Assembly: GCF_013359905.1 (NCBI RefSeq)
Contig: NZ_JABMCC010000110.1
Location: 1 to 50,303, forward strand
Length of the DNA stretch: 50,303 nt
Reading direction: 5' to 3'
DNA from: Paenibacillus taichungensis
GTDB lineage: Bacteria > Bacillota > Bacilli > Paenibacillales > Paenibacillaceae
Numbering within the stretch: position 1 is the stretch's first letter; every line of letters begins with the position of its first letter. The notes under the pieces are model-generated. The model was not told where the DNA came from and did no database searches. It was given only the letters and a program-made list of their open reading frames with translations. The position numbers and the translations under genes were made by a program. Positions 8,327-16,846 of the stretch are shown piece after piece.

Positions 8327-9421
8327 ATGACTAAACGTATGGGGGCGCTTCTTCTTACGTTGCTGTTAACCGTATCCATGGCACTGACAGCATGTAGTAG
8401 CAAGCAAGAGCCAAAAGAGGCATTGAAGACGGCGGCAGCCAATGCTTCCAAATTGACTTCGTATGAGATGAGTTCTAACTTCACTATTAATGAATTGAGC
8501 TATAAAGCTGCAGACGAGTCACAACAGGATCCAACGATGTCTCAGTTTATGAGTATGCTGAAGGATGCTCAGTTGAATGTAACTGGCGTATACCAAAGCG
8601 AGCCAATGCAGACCGAAATGACGGTAGGTATTGAGCTTAAAGGCGATATGGGTATGACATTTACCATTCCAATGGTTATGACCGCTGAGAAGTTATATGT
8701 TAAGGTACCAAGTATTCCGTTCTTCCCGATTCCGGAAACGGTTGTTGGTAAATTCCTGGAGCTGGATCTGAAAGAACTGGCTGAGCAAGAAGGAACGGAA
8801 TGGAATCCAAATGCTATGGATGCAGCGAAAACACAAAAGCTGAGCAATGAAGTTATGGATGCGGTCCTGAGCGAGTACGATCAGGATAAATTCTTTAAAA
8901 ACCTGGACGTGAAGGATGCGCAGCTTCCAGAAGGTTTGGATGCCAAGCAAGTCGTTCAATTTTCAGTCAACAATGACAATGTGAAGGAAGCTGTTACTGT
9001 TCTGGTCACCAAAGCATTGCCAAAAGTATTGGATATCATTTCTAAAGAAGAGTATCGTGACATGTTCCAAATGAGTCAGGAAGATATCAACAAAGCTAAA
9101 GAGGATCTGAAAATTACTGAAGCAGATCAAGCTGAAATGGCTAAAGATCTGGATCAGTTGAAAGATACACTGACCATTAACCAGTTCCACATTGATTTTG
9201 CTTTGGACAAAAAAGATTTCCCGGTATATCAAAAATTGGTTGCTGATCTGTTGATTAAACAACCTGATACCAAGGATGAAGTTAAACTTGCTTTCACGGG
9301 TTCGAACACGTACACCAAAATTAACGAGAAGCCAGCATTCAAAATTAATATTCCTACTGGCGAAGACGTCATTACAATGGATCAGTTTGAAGAACTAATG
9401 AACGCATCTTACGGATACTAA
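8327..9421 (+). CDS. Secreted lipoprotein of unknown function
   Basis: The 364-residue protein starts with a lipoprotein signal peptide: basic MTKR, a hydrophobic stretch and the lipobox LTAC with the lipidated Cys at residue 23, followed by SSKQEP. The mature part would be attached to the outer face of the membrane. It is rich in Met, Lys, Asp and Glu, with repeated beta-strand-like segments (for example FTIPMVMTAEKLYVKVPS) like those in LolA/LppX-fold lipoproteins of Gram-positive bacteria. I cannot name a family with certainty. AGAGGAGAG provides the ribosome site. It stands alone with its own strong terminator. The role is unknown. Confidence 0.85.
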   Translation: MTKRMGALLLTLLLTVSMALTACSSKQEPKEALKTAAANASKLTSYEMSSNFTINELSYKAADESQQDPTMSQFMSMLKDAQLNVTGVYQSEPMQTEMTVGIELKGDMGMTFTIPMVMTAEKLYVKVPSIPFFPIPETVVGKFLELDLKELAEQEGTEWNPNAMDAAKTQKLSNEVMDAVLSEYDQDKFFKNLDVKDAQLPEGLDAKQVVQFSVNNDNVKEAVTVLVTKALPKVLDIISKEEYRDMFQMSQEDINKAKEDLKITEADQAEMAKDLDQLKDTLTINQFHIDFALDKKDFPVYQKLVADLLIKQPDTKDEVKLAFTGSNTYTKINEKPAFKINIPTGEDVITMDQFEELMNASYGY

Positions 9422-9446
9422 GTTCTTAGATCCATTAGTTAAAGCA

Positions 9447-9482
9447 AAGAGCCGCTCGACCTTAGGGTCGAGCGGCTCTTTG
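9447..9482 (+). terminator. Terminator between the lipoprotein and the GNAT gene
   Basis: AAGAGCCGCTCGACC pairs perfectly with GGTCGAGCGGCTCTT around a TTAG loop. It probably serves both converging genes. Confidence 0.88.
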
Positions 9483-9505
9483 TATGTTGTTCCATGTTTG
9501 TTCAA

Positions 9506-10075
9506 TTACTGTAAAGATTCACCCAAGTCCTCGGCCAGCACAGCATAGATCTGATGATCCTGATACTCTCCGTTAATTTTGAGATATTTACGAGCAATGC
9601 CCTCAGCTTGAAAGCCATTCTTCTCCAAAACACGTTTTGAACCCGTATTGGATAATAGAATGGCCGCTTGAACACGATTTAACTTCAGAGCACGGAAAGC
9701 ATAGGATACAGCGAGTTTCACGGCTGCGGTCATTCGTCCTCCGCCTTGGTAATCTGGATGGATGAAGTATCCCATGTCTGCATAATTGGCAACGCCCTGA
9801 ACGACATTGTTCAAGCTAACCTGACCGATCAGAATACCGTCGTCGATTGTAAAAATTCCGAATTGATAACCTGTTCCTTCCTCAGCCGCCTGCATTCTGT
9901 CCTGAATGCGTCTGGTTTGTGCATGCAGCGTATAGAACTCATCATCCCGGATAGGCTCTACAGCTTGGTAGGGTAGACGTGTGATTTGAATAAGAGCAAG
10001 ATACGCCTCTGTATCTTGTGGAGTAAGTAAACGGAGACTTATTCCCTTTGGTGTGTCGTATAGTGTAAGCGGCAT
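9506..10075 (-). CDS. GNAT-family N-acetyltransferase, RimJ/RimL type
   Basis: The 189-residue protein belongs to the acetyl-CoA-dependent GNAT family. Visible features are the N-terminal SLRLLTPQDTEAYLALI segment typical of RimJ/RimL proteins, the strand YADMGYFIHPDYQGGG (a variant of the acetyl-CoA loop), and the C-terminal VLEKNGFQAEG and NGEYQDHQIY signatures. Such enzymes acetylate N termini of ribosomal proteins or small substrates, and the substrate here cannot be told. The start was set at the ATG (10075) because AAAGGAAG lies eight bases before it; a GTG three codons earlier overlaps that site. It follows tadA by 34 bases and is likely co-transcribed with it. Confidence 0.87.
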   Translation of the reverse strand: MPLTLYDTPKGISLRLLTPQDTEAYLALIQITRLPYQAVEPIRDDEFYTLHAQTRRIQDRMQAAEEGTGYQFGIFTIDDGILIGQVSLNNVVQGVANYADMGYFIHPDYQGGGRMTAAVKLAVSYAFRALKLNRVQAAILLSNTGSKRVLEKNGFQAEGIARKYLKINGEYQDHQIYAVLAEDLGESLQ

Positions 10076-10109
10076 GGAATGCACTTCCTTTCCAGATGGA
10101 TGTAAGATT

Positions 10110-10610
10110 CTATTTTTTGCGTAAACGCCGGAAAAATTGAGTCAGCATGGTGGAACACTCTGGTTGCAAGATGTCAGCTACTACTTCGGTTCGATGATTA
10201 AAACGAGGTTCCTGCAGCAGATTCATCAGCGTTCCTGCGCATCCGGCCTTGGGGTCTGCGGTACCATATATCACTCGAGGCACCCTGGATTGCACAATGG
10301 CACCTGCACACATGGGGCATGGCTCCAGTGTGACGTACAGACTGCAATCCAGCAGTCGCCATGCACCGATGGCTTCACTGGCCTGCCGGATGGCTACCAT
10401 CTCCGCATGTGCTGTGGAATCAAGTGTCGTCTCACGCAAGTTATATCCACGACCGATAATGCGATTATGTTGAACAATTACAGCCCCGATCGGTACTTCC
10501 CCGAGTGCTTCTGCTTTGTACGCTTCAGCGATGGCTTCACGCATCCAGTGCTCATGCTGAGCCTCCTCCGAGAGATGTGTAAGATCAGATTGGAGAACGT
10601 CATCCTTCAT
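10110..10610 (-). CDS. tadA: tRNA adenosine(34) deaminase
   Basis: TadA deaminates adenosine 34 to inosine in tRNA-Arg(ACG), allowing decoding of CGU, CGC and CGA. The 166 residues show the cytidine/adenosine-deaminase zinc site: HAE (His68, catalytic Glu70) and PCPMC (Cys98, Cys101). The open frame extends 34 codons further upstream, but GGAAGGAG precedes the ATG at 10610 and family members begin near here, so the shorter start is preferred. The gene is yaaJ of the B. subtilis origin region, where it lies next to scr and dnaX. Here about 35 kb separates them. A cluster of DnaA boxes lies 65-147 bases upstream of the start. Confidence 0.94.
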   Translation of the reverse strand: MKDDVLQSDLTHLSEEAQHEHWMREAIAEAYKAEALGEVPIGAVIVQHNRIIGRGYNLRETTLDSTAHAEMVAIRQASEAIGAWRLLDCSLYVTLEPCPMCAGAIVQSRVPRVIYGTADPKAGCAGTLMNLLQEPRFNHRTEVVADILQPECSTMLTQFFRRLRKK

Positions 10611-10675
10611 TAAAATGTAAAACTCCTTCCAAAGAGCATTTTGTGCGGCGAACAAACATTCGTTTGTTAACATGT

Positions 10676-10757
10676 TGTGTATAAGTCTGTGGATAACCAA
10701 CGAGTTGCTCACATAGTTATGAACATACTATCCACATGCCTGTGGATTTGTGTATAA
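10676..10757. promoter_or_regulatory. DnaA-box cluster upstream of tadA
   Basis: Five 9-mers match the DnaA box TTATNCACA: TGTGTATAA at 10676-10684 and 10749-10757 and TGTGGATAA at 10688-10696 (all perfect on the minus strand), CTATCCACA at 10728-10736 (8 of 9), and TGTGGATTT at 10741-10749 (7 of 9). Two of them form an inverted repeat (ATCCACA tgcc TGTGGAT). The cluster occupies the divergent gap between tadA and the histidine kinase gene. A role in DnaA-dependent control or DnaA titration is inference. Confidence 0.7.
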
Positions 10758-10944
10758 TTTTTAGAGGTTATTCCATTGTAGGCATGGAAATGACAAAATA
10801 CAATTGATTTCGCGTTTTTCAGCCAAGCGGTAACTTTTGGACAAGGGTCAATTATCCTTTTCAAATAGACATACAACAGTTATGATGGATATAGGTTTTG
10901 CCATATATCGCCAGAGGGTACAAGCCGAGAGGTGAACGAAAAAG

Positions 10945-13284
10945 TTGTCTATTAAAACGAAATTATCCATGATTATGTCGTGCTCAGTGCTCGTCATTTT
11001 AGTTTTAAATATAGCACTGAGTTATTATACTACAGAAGAGAATCTAAGGCAGGACAGCGAAACCAAGATGGTGCTTACTGCCAAACAGATTGCAATCGCT
11101 GTCGAACAGAGTCAGTCCAGTTCAGAATATGTAAAACGACAAATTGGGAACAATCTATGGCTGGCCTCAGTAATGGCAGCGGAAGAACTAGACCCGAATA
11201 TTAATAATATCACAAATGAAGACCTGGTTCGCATGAGCGAAAAAGTCGGTGTTTCCCACATTTCATTGATGGAGCAGACGGCTGATGATATTGTGGTTAC
11301 CCGATCTTCCGATCCCAAGGAGATTGGATTATCTACCAAATCCATGACGTACTGGTATCAGGCATTTAAACAGCTATTCGAAAACCATCAGGTTACGATT
11401 TCACAGGGACAGAAATTAGACCATTTTTGGTCGGATGGATTCGAATATTCTACATCCAATCCGTCAGATGTTGATATCTGGGGTTACTATCATGATGGGA
11501 AGAGGAATTACATAATCAATCCCTTCTATAATAATGCCGCTGTTGACGACTATGTGAAGATCTCTGGTCCAGACGAGATTTTGAATAAGATTCGTGAAGT
11601 GAATCCTTCAATTCTGGAGATTACAGGCATCAATCCATTGACCTTCGGTAGCTCGAGCATGAGCAATGACGGAAGGGATACGAACCACAACAAGTTGAAT
11701 AACAGGCCAATTCGTTTCGGTACCTATCAATATGGTGCCGCAGAAGAGGATCACAAGGCAGTCGTACGGGCCATTCGTACTGGGCAGAATGTATCCTTTG
11801 TCAGTGAAACTCATGAACAGAAGGTGCTCAAAAGTTTCATTCCGATATTCACCCCCAATGAATCATCTTATGTGATTAGTATTGTCATGGACTATAAGCA
11901 AATATCCTCCATGGTATCGGAACAACTGGTTAGCCATGCCTCCATTTCACTTGTGTTGCTGGAGATTGTGATCTTTGGCAGCTATTTGCTCGCAGGTTAC
12001 ATTACACGTCCAATTCAATCTATTTTGGGCAAAGTGAATGATGTGGCAGATGGCCATTTTGATTTCCGTCTAAAAGTGAGAAGGAAAGACGAACTGGGCC
12101 AATTAGCGAATCGCATTAATGCCATGATTCGTAATTTGGGCCATTATACGAATCGTCTGAAACAGATGTATGAAGAAAATCGTGCGGTAAAAGAGCATTT
12201 GGAATCGATCATTAACCAAACCGCAGATGCGATTCATATTACGGATCTGGATGGAAATGTTCTGCGGGTAAACCGTGCCTTTGAGCAGTTGTACGGCTGG
12301 CGCAGTCGTGAAGTAGAAGGCCGTAAGTTGAAAATTATCCCTCCTGGTACTGAAGAGGAGATGGAAGAGCAGCATGCCCAGTTGATTGAGGGTATGTCAA
12401 TTACGTCCAATGAAACGACATGGATGAAGAAGGATGGTAGCCGTGTCGAAGTCAGCGTGAGTACAGCACCAGTCCGGGATGAAGCTGGCGAGATCACAGC
12501 ACTAATCAGCGTATCAAGAGATATTACCAGCCGTAACCGTATGGAGGAACTGCTCAGACGTTCCGAGAAACTGACGACGGTTGGTCAGCTGGCAGCAGGG
12601 GTTGCGCATGAGATACGTAATCCGCTTACGACCCTACGTGGGTTTCTTCAGCTCCAACAAGAGACGAACAAGCTTAACCACCGGCACTTGGACTTGATGC
12701 TGTCCGAGTTGGATAGAATTAATCTTATTGTGGGTGAGTTTCTGATACTGGCCAAACCACAGGCGGTTCATTTTCAAGAACGGGATATTCGCTTCATTCT
12801 GGGAGATGTTATATCATTACTGGACAGTCAGGCGCATCTGCATGGTGTTGAATTTGTATTGAATGCTTCATCCGATTCAGCTATGGTACACTGTGAAGAG
12901 AACCAGTTGAAGCAGGTCTTCATTAACTTGCTGAAGAACGGCATGGAGGCCATGCCAGACGGAGGTAATATTCGAATTAAACTCAATCATGACGAAGAGA
13001 ATAGTCGGGTTCGGATTGAAATTAAGGATGAAGGCACTGGAATTCCAGAAGAATTGATGCCTAAGCTGGGGGAACCATTCTTTACAAGCAAGGAATCGGG
13101 AACTGGGCTTGGCCTGATGGTCAGCCAGCGCATTATTCAATCACATAAGGGCATGATGGATATCAAAAGCGTCATGAACAAGGGAACGACCGTCATTATC
13201 GAGCTACCTGCTTCCCAACAGCAACCGGAGAGTATGGAGGAAGAGCATAAGACGGACAATGAACCTACAGACGAAGAGAACTAG
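10945..13284 (+). CDS. PAS-domain sensor histidine kinase, sporulation-kinase type
   Basis: The 779-residue membrane kinase has a first transmembrane helix at about 8-28, a roughly 300-residue extracellular sensor region, a second helix near 332-352, a HAMP linker (353-405), a PAS domain (418-530), a HisKA domain with phospho-acceptor His555 in HEIRNPLTTLRGFLQL, and an HATPase domain (N box, DEGTGIP, then GTGLGL). That H-box wording is typical of the Spo0F-phosphorylating KinA/KinE group. No response regulator is adjacent, as expected for an orphan phosphorelay kinase, and spo0F itself lies at 39270. The start is TTG with GAGAGGTGA before it. The C terminus carries an extra acidic tail of about 30 residues. 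That it phosphorylates Spo0F is inference. Confidence 0.88.
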   Translation: MSIKTKLSMIMSCSVLVILVLNIALSYYTTEENLRQDSETKMVLTAKQIAIAVEQSQSSSEYVKRQIGNNLWLASVMAAEELDPNINNITNEDLVRMSEKVGVSHISLMEQTADDIVVTRSSDPKEIGLSTKSMTYWYQAFKQLFENHQVTISQGQKLDHFWSDGFEYSTSNPSDVDIWGYYHDGKRNYIINPFYNNAAVDDYVKISGPDEILNKIREVNPSILEITGINPLTFGSSSMSNDGRDTNHNKLNNRPIRFGTYQYGAAEEDHKAVVRAIRTGQNVSFVSETHEQKVLKSFIPIFTPNESSYVISIVMDYKQISSMVSEQLVSHASISLVLLEIVIFGSYLLAGYITRPIQSILGKVNDVADGHFDFRLKVRRKDELGQLANRINAMIRNLGHYTNRLKQMYEENRAVKEHLESIINQTADAIHITDLDGNVLRVNRAFEQLYGWRSREVEGRKLKIIPPGTEEEMEEQHAQLIEGMSITSNETTWMKKDGSRVEVSVSTAPVRDEAGEITALISVSRDITSRNRMEELLRRSEKLTTVGQLAAGVAHEIRNPLTTLRGFLQLQQETNKLNHRHLDLMLSELDRINLIVGEFLILAKPQAVHFQERDIRFILGDVISLLDSQAHLHGVEFVLNASSDSAMVHCEENQLKQVFINLLKNGMEAMPDGGNIRIKLNHDEENSRVRIEIKDEGTGIPEELMPKLGEPFFTSKESGTGLGLMVSQRIIQSHKGMMDIKSVMNKGTTVIIELPASQQQPESMEEEHKTDNEPTDEEN

Positions 13285-13302
13285 ATGAGGTGAGATTACC
13301 TT

Positions 13303-14004
13303 TTGCGTATTAATAAATTTATCAGTGAAACGGGTTTTTGTTCCCGTCGAGAAGCCGACAGATTGGTGGAAAGCGGGAAAGTAACGATTAATGGAGTCAA
13401 GGCAGAGCTGGGCAGTCAAGCAGAAGATGGCGATGATGTAAGAATTAATGGTCAACCTATTAAGGAAAAACGGAAACACGTATATATTGCACTCAATAAA
13501 CCTGTCGGAATAACGAGTACAACCGAACAGCACATTCAAGGGAATATCGTTGATTTTGTAGGGCACAAAGAGCGTATTTTCCCCATTGGACGCCTGGATA
13601 AGGATTCGGAAGGTTTGATTCTGATGACCAATGACGGTGATATCGTCAATCGAATTTTGAGGGCAGAAGGACGTCATGAGAAAGAATATATTGTCACCGT
13701 GGATCGTGCGGTAACGCCGAGTTTCTTAAGAGGCATGAGCACAGGAGTCAAGATCCTTGGCGAAATGACGCTGCCTTGTACGGTGACTCGTATATCAGAG
13801 CGGGTGTTCCGCATTATTCTGACAGAGGGAAAAAACCGTCAAATTCGCCGGATGTGCAGTGCATTTGGCTATGAGGTTCGGAAGTTGAAGCGGATTCGTA
13901 TTATGAACATTCATCTCGGTGAACAGGCCACAGGGACCTGGAGAGAACTAACGCCCGCTGAAAAGTCGGAACTAAGCAGTTTGCTAGATTATAATATGGA
14001 ATAA
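13303..14004 (+). CDS. rluF: 23S rRNA pseudouridine synthase, RluF-like
   Basis: The 233-residue protein begins with an S4 RNA-binding domain (RINKFISETGFCSRREADRL, about residues 1-50) and continues with the RsuA/RluB/E/F catalytic domain. The catalytic Asp is Asp99 in IGRLDKDSEGL, and the family's EGKNRQIRRM motif is present. RluF isomerises U2604 in 23S rRNA in E. coli. The N-terminal wording fits RluF better than RluB or RsuA, but the exact target is not proven. The start is TTG, with GATGAGGTGAG as ribosome site, 18 bases after the kinase stop, so the two may be co-transcribed. Confidence 0.85.
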   Translation: MRINKFISETGFCSRREADRLVESGKVTINGVKAELGSQAEDGDDVRINGQPIKEKRKHVYIALNKPVGITSTTEQHIQGNIVDFVGHKERIFPIGRLDKDSEGLILMTNDGDIVNRILRAEGRHEKEYIVTVDRAVTPSFLRGMSTGVKILGEMTLPCTVTRISERVFRIILTEGKNRQIRRMCSAFGYEVRKLKRIRIMNIHLGEQATGTWRELTPAEKSELSSLLDYNME

Positions 14005-14016
14005 ATGATGATATCC

Positions 14017-14053
14017 AAAGCGCTGCTTTCCCTCAAGGGAAGCAGCGCTTTTT
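14017..14053 (+). terminator. Terminator of rluF
   Basis: AAAGCGCTGCTTTCCC pairs with GGGAAGCAGCGCTTT, followed by more T. Confidence 0.9.
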
Positions 14054-14068
14054 CATATCAGTGGATAG

Positions 14069-14105
14069 AAAAAAGTCACTCCCCTGTAATGAAGGAGAGT
14101 GACTT
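14069..14105 (-). terminator. Terminator of the motAB operon
   Basis: AAGTCACTC and GAGTGACTT form a stem; the minus strand reads into a T-run (plus-strand A-run at 14069-14074). Confidence 0.7.
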
Positions 14106-14135
14106 AAGCATTACTTTGCTACAACGAACAACTCT

Positions 14136-14951
14136 TTAGTTATCTTTTCCGACTGCTTTCACGGCCGTGTTGTTACTCTGATATTTCCGGATAATCGAAA
14201 CTTCTACCCGACGGTTTTGAGCTCGTCCAGCATCTGTTTGGTTGCTAGCGACTGGGTGATACTCTCCATAACCGCTAGGTGTGAACTTCGAAGGGTCCAG
14301 CGCCTCATTCAATAACAGAATTTTGAGGAAATTCAGTGCTCGATCGGCACTCAAATCCCAGTTATCCTTATATTGGCTGTTCGAAATGGGAACATTATCA
14401 GTATGGCCAGACACTACGACTTCATATTCCGGAAACTCCTGCAGCATGCTTGAGATGGCTTTGGCCAGCGAGCGTGACTCTGGTTTAACATCAGCCCGGC
14501 CTGAGGAGAACAGGGCGTTATCACTGATCGTGATTTTGAGTTCAGACTGATTCAGCTTCGTATTCAGCTGATCGGAGAGACCGTTTTTCTGAATATATTG
14601 ATCAAGCCGTTTCTTGAGTTTCTCCAGATCTTCCTGTTCTTTCTGAGCCATCTGCGCATCTGTAATCTGAGCGGCTGTCTTCTTGATATCTTCAGGCTGC
14701 TGTTTGTTCTTACCCAAATCTATAGTAGATTCTGTAGGGTTCATGGAGGTATGATCCAGTACACCCGAACCACCATTCAATGCGCTGCTCAGTGCGGAAG
14801 CCATCTGTTCAAACTTCGTTGCATCTATAGAGCTCATAGAGAATAATGTGATAAACAGAGCGAGCAGCAACGTCATCAAGTCAGAGTAGGGAAGCAACCA
14901 ACTCTCGTCTATATGTTCTTCATGCGGTTCGTGTTTTTTAGCCTTTTTCAC
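14136..14951 (-). CDS. motB: Flagellar motor stator protein MotB
   Basis: MotB anchors the stator to peptidoglycan and with MotA forms the proton channel that turns the flagellum. The 271 residues have a short cytoplasmic N terminus, one membrane helix (about 20-43) with the proton-carrying Asp24 in PYSDLMT, a periplasm-like linker rich in Gln and Lys, and an OmpA-like domain with SGHTDN ... LSADRALNF and NRRVEVSI motifs that bind peptidoglycan. The start overlaps the end of motA by 14 bases, so the two are translationally coupled. It lies away from any flagellar operon visible here. Confidence 0.95.
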   Translation of the reverse strand: MKKAKKHEPHEEHIDESWLLPYSDLMTLLLALFITLFSMSSIDATKFEQMASALSSALNGGSGVLDHTSMNPTESTIDLGKNKQQPEDIKKTAAQITDAQMAQKEQEDLEKLKKRLDQYIQKNGLSDQLNTKLNQSELKITISDNALFSSGRADVKPESRSLAKAISSMLQEFPEYEVVVSGHTDNVPISNSQYKDNWDLSADRALNFLKILLLNEALDPSKFTPSGYGEYHPVASNQTDAGRAQNRRVEVSIIRKYQSNNTAVKAVGKDN

Positions 14952-15738
14952 CTGATGAGCCCTCCTTCTCTTCCAACTGTCTACGTTCGGAAGGTGTCAG
15001 GAATACAGATAATTTTTGATTAATGGCAATGGTGGATACACCAGATTGTATGGATAACAAGCCTTCAACCATCATCAGCTTGATTTCCATCTCTTTTTTG
15101 GACATCCGCTTCAGTTTATTGGACATTGGATGCCACAACACGTAACCACTAAAGATACCGAGAAGTGTCGCGATAAACGCCGCTGCAATCGCATGCGAGA
15201 GCTTTTCCATATCACTGAGATCGGCAAGCGCTGCAATGAGACCTACAACGGCCCCGAGTACCCCGAGCGTTGGTGCATACATCCCCGCTTGGGCGAAGAT
15301 CAAGGCACCGCCACGATGGCGCTCTTCTGTAGCATGAATATCTTCCATGAGTACATCACTTACAAATTCCTGATCATTTCCGTCAATAATCATACGCATA
15401 CCGCCGCGCAGGAACTGATCATCAATATCTTCGACTTTCGATTCAAGTGCAAGCAAACCTTCACGACGGGTGGTGGAAGCCCAGTCCATAAATGTGCCGA
15501 TTAGAGAAACACGGTCAATCAGTTGTTGCTTTTTGAACAGTACCCCAAATAGCTTGGGGATTTTTTTAACTTCAGACATGGGAAATGCCATGAAAATAGT
15601 TGCTGCCGTACCAACAAAAATAATAACGTAGGCTGCCGGGTTGTTAACCAGGTTGATAAGGGGCGCACCCTTCAGGAACATACCCACTACAAGTGAAACC
15701 AGCCCTAAAACTAGTCCGATAATCGTTGAAATTTCCAT
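14938..15738 (-). CDS. motA: Flagellar motor stator protein MotA
   Basis: MotA is the four-helix membrane subunit of the proton-driven stator. The 266 residues begin MEISTIIGLVLGLVSLVVGM, the standard first helix. The cytoplasmic loop with charged residues that contact FliG (around REGLLALESKVEDIDDQFLRG) and the later helices (APTLGVLGAVVGLIAAL and IAAAFIATLLGIFSGY) are all visible. The frame is open for 13 more codons upstream, but GGATGAGGTG directly precedes the ATG pair at 15741 and 15738, and family proteins start here. It is the first gene of a motA-motB operon that converges with rluF. Confidence 0.95.
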   Translation of the reverse strand: MEISTIIGLVLGLVSLVVGMFLKGAPLINLVNNPAAYVIIFVGTAATIFMAFPMSEVKKIPKLFGVLFKKQQLIDRVSLIGTFMDWASTTRREGLLALESKVEDIDDQFLRGGMRMIIDGNDQEFVSDVLMEDIHATEERHRGGALIFAQAGMYAPTLGVLGAVVGLIAALADLSDMEKLSHAIAAAFIATLLGIFSGYVLWHPMSNKLKRMSKKEMEIKLMMVEGLLSIQSGVSTIAINQKLSVFLTPSERRQLEEKEGSSGEKG

Positions 15739-15972
15739 CATACACCTCATCCATGAGATAAAATTGAATCCTTTCAAGCGGCTTTATTCGGGCTTCCGGA
15801 CGAACGTTACACCGCAATCCGTTTAATGTTAGGCATCCTTTAGGGTTGCAGAAACAGTTAAAACGGTCATGTATAGTATTTATCGACCAGATGGCCTTTT
15901 TTTTTAAGGGTTATTTTCAGGTATAATAAGATCAAATCTGCTCCTTAGGGGCTAAATAGGAGTGAAAAGCCA

Positions 15973-16266
15973 ATGGGCGTAAAGCATGGACGAGATTATG
16001 AAGGAATATTGACAGATTTGACAGAGGCTATAGGACGAATACCGGACCGCTATGTTTTCTTTGAGATGGATGAGGAAGAATGGTCACGCCTTGGTGTAAC
16101 AGAGCAACTTGAAGTAGATGAGGCGCTCGCTGAAGATCTGTTCTATGCACTGGGTGAGGAGTCGGTCATTCCGGTAGGAAGTGGAGTGGTCATTCATGAC
16201 AAGGATCAGCACCGAATTCATATCTTAATTGGGGAAGAAGAGCTGACTTTTGTACCGCTCATTTAG
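15973..16266 (+). CDS. Hypothetical protein, 97 residues
   Basis: The family is not recognised. The product is acidic (many Glu and Asp), soluble, without signal peptide or membrane segment, and ends with a beta-rich stretch (SGVVIHDKDQHRIHILIGEE). The ATG follows a TAGGAGTG-like ribosome site at about seven bases, and the frame is intact and in keeping with neighbouring codon use. It stands alone between divergent motA and the pterin dehydratase gene, so context gives no hint of function. Confidence 0.75.
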   Translation: MGVKHGRDYEGILTDLTEAIGRIPDRYVFFEMDEEEWSRLGVTEQLEVDEALAEDLFYALGEESVIPVGSGVVIHDKDQHRIHILIGEEELTFVPLI

Positions 16267-16519
16267 TATGTACCCATAAGATATTTGGCATGGAAACCTG
16301 AGTTGGAGAATCTCCCTAAAGCCTTATGGTTAGTGGATCTAGCGCCATTTGTACTATTGGAATTTGAGGCTTGTCCGTGGTAAGATGATAGTCATGAAAC
16401 GGGCGAACCGCAGGGCGGTGGACCTATGCGTTTGGGTTGCTATGGGTAGCACCAAAGGTTTCGGTGGCAGTATGGACAGTTGTCTATGATGAGCCATCAT
16501 ATGGGGAGGAAGATAACGT

Positions 16520-16816
16520 ATGGTTTTTACGCAAGAGGAAGTCGAAGCTCATCTGGGAAGGCTGGAAGGCTGGGAACTGGAAGAGGGACGATGGATTGTC
16601 CGCAAGTTCATATTTTCCAACTACATGAAAGGGATTGCATTTGTGGATGAGGTCGCAGCGATTTCGGAAGCATTCAATCATCATCCTTTCATTACAATTG
16701 ACTATACAACGGTCACACTGCGTCTCACGTCATGGGATGAAGGTGGCATCACATCTGTAGATATTAAAGAAGCGCAACAATATAATGAGGCTTTTGAGAA
16801 AATGAGGTCGGAATAA
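16520..16816 (+). CDS. phhB: 4a-hydroxytetrahydrobiopterin dehydratase (pterin carbinolamine dehydratase)
   Basis: The 98-residue protein matches the PCD/DCoH family in length and motifs: the N-terminal LEGWELEEGRWIVRKFIF, the active-site FNHHPFITIDYTTVTLRL (the histidine pair that takes part in dehydration) and the final GGITSVDIKEA. The enzyme regenerates dihydropterin after aromatic amino-acid hydroxylation. No phenylalanine hydroxylase gene lies nearby, so in this organism it may instead serve another pterin, or molybdopterin or folate metabolism. A GGGGAGGA site precedes the ATG. The ribokinase gene follows 30 bases later. Confidence 0.9.
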   Translation: MVFTQEEVEAHLGRLEGWELEEGRWIVRKFIFSNYMKGIAFVDEVAAISEAFNHHPFITIDYTTVTLRLTSWDEGGITSVDIKEAQQYNEAFEKMRSE

Positions 16817-16846
16817 CCTGGATCGGTTATTATCGCACTACCGGAA

